Positions 56,701-64,000 of a stretch of DNA of 64,000 nucleotides are shown in pieces. The translations under genes were made by a program, and so were the position numbers. Source of the stretch: Neonectria sp. B-13 (taxonomy: Eukaryota > Ascomycota > Sordariomycetes > Hypocreales > Nectriaceae); NCBI GenBank assembly GCA_002682825.1, contig NOKP01000018.1, forward strand, positions 809,783 through 873,782. The letters run 5' to 3'. The notes beneath the pieces are model-generated. The model saw nothing but the letters and a program-made list of their open reading frames with translations. It did no database searches and was not told where the DNA came from. The stretch's first letter is position 1; each line of letters opens with the position of its first letter.

Positions 56701-58206
56701 TCACACATGGGGACATTCGTCCATCTCTCGCATCCAGAACCCCTGCTCTATCTTCTCCAACAACGCCGGGTAGTCTCTCCCGTTGTTCTCGAGAGCCTCT
56801 CGTCCAGAACTCTCGAACAAGGCCATTCGCATCACCGGTACGTACCCGAGCGCACGGCGACGAGCGATATGCGTGTCTCCGCGCTGACACTGGAGTCGGG
56901 CCTCCTCGGCAACGAACAGGGAGTAGCTTGGCAAATGCCATGGGTCGTTGTCGTTGTAGAGTCTCTCGTCATCAAAGATGGCCCACGCACGCTGGCGGTA
57001 CATCCTTCGGAAGGCATGGTGAAGCGGATCGTCGCGCGTTGCCGAGTCGAAGTCCGTAACCATCGATCGCCAGAGACCGGAGCCGAGGTCGCTGAGGAGG
57101 CTTGATGCCTCCGGTTCGTCCCACAAGGGAATCCGACGACAGCCGAAGGACGCCCGCTCGGGGTGTCGGAACGTGACCTCGTCGTAGAAGCGCTCGAGGA
57201 ACATGGAGCACGACGTCGACTCCTCGGTCAACAGGGACAGGGCCAGGTCGAAGCCGCAGCCGGCCAAACGATCCATATAAGTGTGTCTGATTCCGAAGAT
57301 GGCAGACGCGTCCCAATCCTCCATGTGCTGCTCAGGGTCGAACTGGAGATTGTCGGGGAACATGCGTCCGCTTTGACGCTCAGCCGGGTCCGTTGGTGCT
57401 GGGTATGAATCCTGGGATAGCTCGATGCGGGCACCTTGTGGAGTGACAAGCCTGGCCGTGAGAGCACCGTACAGTGTCCGCAGGTACTCATGGACGCACT
57501 GCAACATTTCTGGATCGGATGGTTCTTCCATGTCGCCGTCCGGGAACTCCAGAGAATCGTTCTCGTAGGCTGAAAGCCTGGACCAGTCCCAATCTTTCGT
57601 CCCTCGCCATGCTGGGACGCTTGACGGTCGCATAGGGTACGCCTTGCACATGAGTTCGTACCGCATGAACGCCCTCATCAGCCGGTAGCGTTCCAGCTCG
57701 GTCAAGGCGCCGAGGCCAAAGCCGTCTCTCGAATCGTCAGGGCTGGCAAGCTCCTTAGAAAAGGAGGCGTGGGCCCAGTCTGGGAGCGAAGCGTACGCCC
57801 GCGGGAGGTATGTGCTCGTGGCCTTGGCGACATAGTCCGCCATGAACAGCTTCAGCCGGAGGACAAGAGAGTCGACGCTGAGGAGGAGACCCGGGGCACG
57901 CCTCTGTAGAGGATCTGGGAATTCTTTGCGTGCCCATTGCCTGAGATGGGCATGCGTAACAAGGACTTGCTTGGACTTGGAGACGCCGGTCGGCTCTGGG
58001 AACGTGACGATGGCGACGGCGTCTTGAATGAGACTACCGGGGAGTTCGCGGCGGAGGAAGCCCCTGATAATGGCCAGGCGTGACTCGCTTCGCTGCTGCA
58101 ACAGGACGGGCGATGCGTGGCTGGCGCGGATGACGTCGGAGCGGGTAGGGAGCTCGCAGAGGATCATGGTCCGGAGCTCTGGGGCGAGACGGTGGAAGGG
58201 GTCCAT
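56701..58206 (-). CDS. F-box-like protein, unknown target
   Basis: One exon encodes 501 residues. The N-terminus MDPFHRLAPELRTMILCELP, followed by SDVIRASHASPVLLQQ at about 22-38, is a typical fungal F-box: Leu-Pro-type turn, then a helix of Ala/Ser/His. This should bind Skp1 in an SCF ubiquitin ligase. The rest shows no WD40, LRR or Kelch repeats. It contains conserved-looking aromatic patches (WDWSRLSAYENDSLEF, and RQRAWAIFDDERLYN near the end). Such F-box proteins are numerous and rapidly evolving in filamentous ascomycetes; the substrate is unknown. Its start lies about 45 bases from a GT-rich microsatellite in the presumed 5' leader. Confidence 0.82.
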   Translation of the reverse strand: MDPFHRLAPELRTMILCELPTRSDVIRASHASPVLLQQRSESRLAIIRGFLRRELPGSLIQDAVAIVTFPEPTGVSKSKQVLVTHAHLRQWARKEFPDPLQRRAPGLLLSVDSLVLRLKLFMADYVAKATSTYLPRAYASLPDWAHASFSKELASPDDSRDGFGLGALTELERYRLMRAFMRYELMCKAYPMRPSSVPAWRGTKDWDWSRLSAYENDSLEFPDGDMEEPSDPEMLQCVHEYLRTLYGALTARLVTPQGARIELSQDSYPAPTDPAERQSGRMFPDNLQFDPEQHMEDWDASAIFGIRHTYMDRLAGCGFDLALSLLTEESTSCSMFLERFYDEVTFRHPERASFGCRRIPLWDEPEASSLLSDLGSGLWRSMVTDFDSATRDDPLHHAFRRMYRQRAWAIFDDERLYNDNDPWHLPSYSLFVAEEARLQCQRGDTHIARRRALGYVPVMRMALFESSGREALENNGRDYPALLEKIEQGFWMREMDECPHV

Positions 58207-58250
58207 GATGTGATGTATAGAGGGGGTGATGTATATAGAGAGGAAGAGAA

Positions 58251-58340
58251 GTGTATATATATATAGAGAGAGAGTGTGTGTAAGTGCGTGTGTGTGTAAG
58301 TGCGCGCGTGTGTGTATGTGTGTGTGTGTGTGTGTGTGAG
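58251..58340 (+). repeat. TA/GA/GT microsatellite in F-box gene leader
   Basis: Successive blocks of TA, GA and TG dinucleotides, with a pure TG run at about 58317-58338. It lies 45-135 bases upstream of the F-box start. TG tracts can adopt Z-DNA and vary in length. Confidence 0.9.
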
Positions 58341-58895
58341 TGAGGACCGTATAGGCAGAGGCAAAGGGAATCTGGCTGTTGATGCAGATAAAATAAACTG
58401 TGTATACGTTTGAGAGACAATATAGTTGATGAGAGAGAAACCAAAAAGGATGTTATGATGGATCAGTGGATTTATATAGGTCTATAGAAGAGGACGAGAA
58501 CCCGGAGGCCAAGTCCGCTCGAGGCAAGACAATAGGGTGAGTTAAACCGAACAATTGCATTGACAAACCTTGAAAGGGTTTCAATAGACTCTGACATACC
58601 CACTTCGCCTATCCGGGTTGTAACCAAGTCATGGGACGGGAAGGAAGCCAGTGAAGTGGAGAAATCTCACTTTCCCGTCAGGATACACTGACGGCCGATT
58701 CACTTACTCACCCACCACCTTGGCAGACGCGATTCACCTTTCCCGTTGTTTGTCAAACCAAACCCCACCACAAACCCGGAGCGACCATTGAGGAGTCATT
58801 GTTTGCTACTCTTCTTCCTAGTTTTCTACTTGTTTCGATTTTACAGCTTGCTTTACTTCCACGAACCCTCGCGCACCTTGTGTGAAAACTCAACG
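58341..58895. promoter_or_regulatory. Divergent promoter region, F-box gene / kinase gene
   Basis: The remainder of the 689-base gap between two divergent start codons. The right part is C/T-rich and probably the kinase 5' leader. No motif was assigned. Confidence 0.45.
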
Positions 58896-59982
58896 ATGGC
58901 TGACCAACTTCCCACGATTGCGAACTGGGTAGAAAGCGATGCGGAGCACAGCGGCAACCAGGCCCAAACCACCAATGAAGTGGACTGCGGACTCTGGACC
59001 AACGGGGATAGAGTCGAGTCTAAATTTCGAAACCGCGATTTCGCCCCTGGGCCGTACGTTCGTGGATCACTCTTGGGGAGTGGCGGATGGAGTAGCGTTT
59101 ACAAAGTGCTGAGGCTCCGAGACGAGAGCGTCTTTGCTGGAAAGGCGTCTAGTGCCTTGCAGGAAATGAGAAAGGAGGCATCCGTGCTCCGGTCTCTGAG
59201 CCATGTGAGTAGATGTACCAGTTCGATGATACATGCTCGCCAGACAAGGCCACTAATCAACGCTCGCTCGCTGGCAGGAGCACATCGTCAAGTACGTCGA
59301 CTGGTACGAAGACAAGAACACCCCTTTGGCTACCCTTCTGGTCACTGAGCTTTGCATCGGGGGCACTCTCCAAACTGTGATCGACCACTCGCCCAACGGA
59401 ACTGGGCGCAGGGAAACACCACACGCAATTCTTCAAGTCGCACTGGCCCTCGAATACCTTCATGGCAAAGGCCTCTTCCACTCCGATGTCAAGCCACGAA
59501 ACATCCTGATCCGAACCTGGGAGCCGGTGAACATTGTGCTGGCCGACTGCGCAGATGTCAAGCCTGTCAAATCTACTGGGAAGCCGACCGGGACGCATAC
59601 ATTCTGGTCGCCGCACCTTGTCAAGCACAATCGACATGGAGGGCTGAGCGACGACGTGTGGGCATTGGGCATCACGCTGCTTGGGATGATGGCGCAGTGG
59701 CCTCCGGTACACACGAAGAAAGAAGTGCGGCTGTATCCTCGACGATGCTTTGACCATGCGCGGAGGCTGGAGGACCTGAACCGAGACGACGACCTTGTTC
59801 AGCTCTTGGGTCGGATGCTAGCCTGGGAGCAGGGAGCACGGGCTACAGCGTCAGAGTGTGCTCGGCTTGCAACTCAGATCATCACTGGCGAGGCAAAGAA
59901 GAGGGCTTCCGGGGAAGTGGCAGAGACAAATGAGTTGGCGATCAAAGTTCCTGACGACTTCAGGGCCATAACATTCTGGTGA
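58896..59982 (+). CDS. Atypical serine/threonine protein kinase
   Basis: Two exons (58896-59204 and 59278-59982) give 337 residues. The glycine loop LGSGGWSSVYKV is at about 60-71, the ATP-binding Lys83 in FAGK, and the helix-C Glu94 in MRKEAS. The catalytic loop is HSDVKPRNILI at about 171-181: Asp173, Lys175 and Asn178 are kept, but the Arg of HRD is Ser. The DFG motif is D193-C-A, keeping the Mg-binding Asp. The activation segment ends in GTHTFWSPHL (usual GTPxYMAPE) and a DVWALGITLLGM helix F follows. The protein is likely active but of the non-RD kind, so not controlled by activation-loop phosphorylation in the usual way. It is short, with almost nothing beyond the kinase domain. Confidence 0.88.
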
Positions 59983-60749
59983 TTGGGTGAAGACTATGCT
60001 GCTCCCAGATTCCGGGGTACAGCCAAGAAAGACGGATCCCGGGATTAGAAACATCAAGGTTGTATGTAATAGTCATTGGTAGGATAATTGTGGATACCTA
60101 GATCATGGACGATTTGTTGTTCCTGGCCTTGTGCCTCGTCCGTGGTTGCATCACCGTCTGCACCTCCGGGGTCGGCCGTGGCAATCATCGGCGTAAAGTG
60201 GGAGACGGAAACACTGCGCCGAAGGGTATCGTCGGATGAGAGACCCGCGGACGCTTTCTCCCACTTCAGCCGCTGCCCAGCTCCATCTTTCAGGAGCCCT
60301 TTGCCAGACTTGTGAGCGATTGTGGGGTTGTCGAACCAATCCAGGTGGAATATAAAGTCATTCTCATCATTGGATGCAATGACGCAATCCCGACGGTTTT
60401 CCACAGCCCCACCGTATTAGTCAGCTGTCTCACCAGCCGGCGCGGCGATGTCGCAGGCTCACAGTCGTAGCCGGGGGACAACTCTTTTGTTTGGCCCTCG
60501 GAGTGAGCTTTCACTGTGGAGTTGACTGTTTAGGTCCAATTGAAGAGCAGCAAGAAGTTGTCATTCTCGCCGACACAAAGACGCCGGGCCTGGATATACT
60601 CTCCTCCCACCCTCATCCCGTGACTAATACTTGGACGGCGTGGTTTAATGTCTCGCTCCATATTAACCTTGTCCTCAACCCCCTCTTCGTTCCGGACTAC
60701 CCTTCGAAGCATCCCCTCGCGTTCCATCTGCAAGGCATTCTCAAGCACC
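59983..60749. other. Intergenic region with an orphan minus-strand frame
   Basis: These 767 bases lie between the kinase and the aminotransferase. On the minus strand, 60404-60054 is an open frame of 116 codons with protein-like composition but no ATG at its start. It may be a gene remnant or the last exon of an unrecognised gene. The plus-strand frame running into the aminotransferase from 60491 also lacks an ATG. Confidence 0.4.
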
Positions 60750-62263
60750 ATGAGCGGAACACAGAAGCTCAAGCCCGCGGCCAGGGTTTCCGGCAAGAGG
60801 CAGGATGTGTGGTGAGTACTGAGTGCGAGGATCATGGCTCCCACGTCCCCTTGGTGTGTAATGAACCTTTTCTAATCCGCAGATACAGGACCATCATTAA
60901 CGAGGCTGCGGCTGCTTCGCCTAACCAGCCAATTGTGAACATGGGCCAGGGCTTTTTCGGCTACAACCCGCCCAAGTTCATTCTCGATGCGGCCAAGGAT
61001 GCTTTGGACCGCGTCGATGCCAACCAGTACTCGCCCACCAAGGGCCGTCCGCGGTTGAGGAAGGCCATCGCCGATGCGTACTCGCCGTTCTGGGGCCGCA
61101 AGCTTGACCCCGAGACTGAGGTCACCATTACTACTGGTGCCAACGAGGGTATGCTGAGTGCCTTTATGGCCTTCATTGAGCCTGGCGACGAGGTCATTGT
61201 CTTCGAGCCCTTCTTTGACCAGTGAGTAAGGTCTTGTTCTTGAGTCGAACGATGGCGCTAACTTGGATATAGATACATCAGCAACATTGAGATGCCTGGT
61301 GGCAAGATTGTCTACGTTCCTCTGCACCCTCCCGCCAATGGAGCTACCAAGACATCGTCTGCTGCGGAATGGAGCATCGATTTCGATGAACTGGAGAGAG
61401 CCATCACCCCCAGATCGAAGATGATTGTCATCAACACCCCTCGTGAGTGTTATTTCTCCTTAAAGGAGACCCCGGTCGTGACTGACACTCTCAAGACAAC
61501 CCTGTGGGCAAGGTGTTCTCTAAAGAGGAGCTGGAGCGGATCGCAGATCTCTGCGTGAAGCACCAGATCATCATTCTTTCCGACGAAGTGTACGATCGCC
61601 TCTTTTACGTGCCCTTCACTCGCATCTCCACTCTGTCCCCCGAGGTCGAGAAGTTGACCTTGACCGTGGGCTCTGCGGGCAAGAACTTTTATGCCACTGG
61701 ATGGCGTGTCGGTATGTTGAGATGGCCTCCGAGACAGTGATACGCTGGTGCTGACAAAATGACTAGGTTGGCTGATTGGCCCTCCTGAACTGCTGCAACA
61801 CGTTTCGGCTGCCCACACCCGTATCTGCTACTCTTCTGTGTCCCCACTGCAAGAAGCTGCTGCTGTTGGCTTTGAGCAGGCTGACAAGTTGGGTTTCTGG
61901 GACGAGGCAATCAAGGAGATGAGGGGCAAGGTAGACCGTCTCAACGAGGTTTTCGAGGAGCTTGGTCTCCCCTACTCTGACCCTGAAGGCGGCTACTTTG
62001 TGCTCGTCAACATGGCCAAGGTGAAGCTGCCCGCTGACTACCCCTTCCCGCCGCACGTTGCCAGCCGCCCACGGGACTTTAAGCTGGCTTGGTTCCTGAT
62101 TCAGGAGCTGGGTGTCGCGGCCATCCCGCCGACCGAGTTCTACACCGATGCCAACGCGCACCTGGCGGAGGACTACATCCGGTTTGCTGTCTGCAAGACG
62201 GACGATGTGCTGGAGGAGGCCAAGGAGCGACTAAGAGGGCTGAAGAAGTACATCCAGGAGTAA
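60750..62263 (+). CDS. bna3: Kynurenine aminotransferase (Bna3-like), PLP-dependent class I/II
   Basis: Five exons (60750-60811, 60889-61221, 61273-61442, 61496-61711, 61767-62263) give 425 residues, usual for the family. Signatures in order: NMGQGFFGYNPP, NQYSPTKGRPRLRKA, TTGANEGMLSAFMAF, INTPHNPVGKVFSKEEL, LSDEVYDRLFY, the PLP-lysine motif SAGKNFYATGWRVG with Lys251, and YIRFAVCKTDD near the end. The enzyme should transaminate kynurenine to kynurenic acid, and may act on related amino acids or cysteine S-conjugates. In exon 2 the acceptor at 60888 rather than 60882 was chosen because it avoids a TGA and gives DVWTIINEAAAASP, the family N-terminus. No mitochondrial presequence is visible, so it is probably cytosolic. 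Confidence 0.94.
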
Positions 62264-63405
62264 GTGAGGGAAACTACTTCAGGAATTGAAAATAGTAAAA
62301 CGCAACGGGAGCACGGGATTTGGAAACGCCTGACATAGATGTTCCTAGCAAATAGAAGACCCTGCAAAAGTGCACACCTGTAAACGTAGTACATATGAGT
62401 CTGCAGTGACGTTTGGAAGAGCCTCAATCTGTGGCGGATAAGTGCCAAGGGTCATTTCCTGGGGTAAATGACCGATAGGGACGGATTTTAGCACGTGGAC
62501 GAACCCCTTGTCGGTGGGCAAGGCAGCCCTTGTTGAGGCTGCATTCTGGCATCATGGCGTATGGGAGATTGATGAACATGCATGTTGGCATACCTGAATC
62601 CCGCTAACGAGCAGTACGGAGCGAAATCCGTGCATTCAAAAAGTTCACGTCGATCGTAGTGCTCATCACTATTATTAACCAATACTGATAGGAGAGCTTT
62701 GAGAGCTGAAGAACCGCATCGGGAGAAGCCTTGAGAGTTGAGCGTTGAAGGTGGAAGCCGCCGATCGTGGAGATGGCCTATCACTCCGCGGAGCCGGCCG
62801 AGGCAAGGTGAAATGGTGGATCCCGTAGGTCTGAGCGCCCTGGAGCGTGGGGTAGACGAGCGCTTCCCCGCCCTGAGCCGCTTGTGGCGTGCGGTGCAAA
62901 TCTGCCTTATCAGTGGCAATCTGGCTTTGGCACCGGGCCTGGGATCACGATGGCGCGCGTGATTGAGACCGGGCTGTTTGCGCTTCACACGTGAGACCTT
63001 CCGCTTTCGCTCCGGTTGACATATCTTGAGCTTCCTGTTGGAGCAAGGGCAGGGGAAGGCGCCGCCGGGGAGGGGCGAACAAGCGGGATTGTTTGCTGCT
63101 ACTGCCCAGTCAAGATGACGCGGTGGTTTCGCATTGGACTGCTGTTCGTTATCTAGCCTTGCCTCTCCTCAGGCAAGCGTCCTACCAACCTACTTAGGTA
63201 TGACAAGAGCCATAGTCTCGTGAACACTGACTCTCATCTTACAACCTTCGATTGCCGTTCTTGCCGGACTCGTCGTGCAGCATAAAATCCATTGCCATCG
63301 CCACTTTGTCTAGTGCCTCCTCATTTTGCCCTCTCACGCTGCAGATTTACTTCTTTGCCTGCTTGGCTTCTTCACCTCAGCCACCCTGAGCCTGCCTCCA
63401 TCATC
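62264..63405. other. Intergenic region, aminotransferase / xanthine dehydrogenase
   Basis: These 1142 bases contain the aminotransferase 3' UTR and the xanthine dehydrogenase promoter. GATAAG/CTTATC-type hexamers are visible at about 62437-62442 and 62906-62911; purine-catabolism genes are often under GATA-factor nitrogen control, so a role is possible but untested. No gene is seen. Confidence 0.5.
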
Positions 63406-64000
63406 ATGGCGCCCAGCGCCGTCTCCCCCGTGCGGGAAACCAACCCTGAGAGGTTGGCGACGCTGACATCCAAGTTCGACGACACTTTGCGCTTCTATCT
63501 CAACGGGACCAGGGTCGTCCTAGATGAGATCGACCCCGAGATCACGGTCCTGGAGTACCTTCGAGGTATTGGGCTGACGGGCACCAAGCTGTAAGCACCG
63601 TCTCCTTAATTCTTCCATTGTGTAGGTACGCTGATGCTGACTTCTCTAGCGGTTGTGGTGAGGGCGGTTGTGGTGCTTGCACCATCGTGGTCAGCCAGTT
63701 CAACCCGACGACAAAAGAGATCTACCATGCCAGTGTGAATGCCTGCCTCGCGCCTCTTGTCAGCTTGGATGGCAAGCATGTCATCACCATTGAGGGTATC
63801 GGCAACACCCAGCGACCCCATCCAACCCAAGAGCGGATTGCCAAGGGTAATGGCAGCCAGTGTGGTTTCTGTACTCCTGGCATCGTCATGAGCCTGTACG
63901 CGTTGCTCCGAAACAATGATGCGCCTTCAAAGGACGATGTCGAAGAAGCCTTTGACGGAAATCTGTGCCGCTGTACCGGCTACCGATCTATCCTCGACGC
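63406..64000 (+). CDS. Xanthine dehydrogenase, 5' part (cut by window end)
   Basis: Exon 1 is 63406-63590; exon 2 runs from 63650 past the window edge, giving about 178 residues of a protein that is normally about 1350. The visible part is the N-terminal 2Fe-2S domain: [11 protein letters not shown] with Cys64, Cys69 and Cys72, the fourth ligand Cys in VNACLAPL, then QCGFCTPG and [11 protein letters not shown] of the second cluster. The N-terminus is extended by about 25 residues, as in fungal homologues (hxA in Aspergillus). The enzyme oxidises hypoxanthine and xanthine to uric acid using FAD, NAD and a molybdenum cofactor, in purine catabolism. The intron splits the codon before the first cluster. 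FAD and molybdopterin domains cannot be checked here. Confidence 0.93.

Noticed and set aside
60491..60888. In-frame upstream extension of the aminotransferase
   Set aside because: It has no ATG, reads through an intron and replaces the conserved start MSGTQKLKPAARVSGKRQDVW.
1..64000. Transposons, RIP-mutated AT-rich tracts, CRISPR arrays, viral insertions
   Set aside because: I saw no terminal repeats, transposase or reverse-transcriptase motifs, long AT-rich islands or regularly spaced repeats that would support any of these.

Overview
The window is nuclear DNA from a filamentous ascomycete (Pezizomycotina), most likely a Sordariomycete. Genes carry short GT-AG introns, mostly about 45-100 nt, with CTRAY-type branch sites. 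Intergenic stretches of 3-4 kb have pyrimidine-rich leaders, and several gene families are fungus-specific (HET domain, DUF2293, Dad2, a Zif1-like bZIP). I cannot name the species. All exon/intron models below were built by eye from splice signals and reading-frame continuity; they are not transcript-supported.

Layout. 1-3.6 kb: a CUE-domain protein (minus strand, 3' end off the window) divergent from a DHX35-type DEAH helicase. 7.3-15.5 kb: two single-pass membrane proteins without signal peptides, separated by a 4.4 kb gap. 16.2-22.6 kb: a type-B carboxylesterase and a coiled-coil/basic protein with a duplicated NFELPGEA motif, both minus. 22.6-25.6 kb: two chromosome-segregation genes head to head, DASH subunit Dad2 and shugoshin. 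26-31 kb: retromer subunit Vps29 divergent from the 40S ribosome-assembly factor Rrp12, which ends in an RGG tandem repeat. 31.5-40 kb: a DUF2293 protein and a bZIP factor, divergent across a 4 kb gap. 40.7-47.3 kb: a more accessory-looking block of HET-domain protein, P450 and a membrane-anchored phosphatase-like protein lacking its catalytic residues. 47.3-51.4 kb: gene-poor, with one tRNA-Gln. 51.4-62.3 kb: a KDM4-type histone demethylase, an F-box protein, an atypical protein kinase and a kynurenine aminotransferase. 63.4 kb to the end: the 5' part of xanthine dehydrogenase.

Most of the window is conserved housekeeping: RNA helicase, 18S rRNA maturation, retromer, kinetochore, chromatin, tryptophan and purine catabolism. 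Recurrent head-to-head pairs with short shared promoters (CUE/DHX35, Dad2/Sgo1, Vps29/Rrp12) alternate with convergent pairs. I found no transposon, CRISPR array, prophage or obvious biosynthetic cluster, and no convincing wholly new multi-gene system. The observations most worth following are single-gene oddities: the pseudo-phosphatase, the duplicated motifs in two unnamed proteins, a GC-AG intron in VPS29, a minimal uORF overlapping the shugoshin start, the Rrp12 RGG repeat, and a kinase with altered HRD and DFG motifs.
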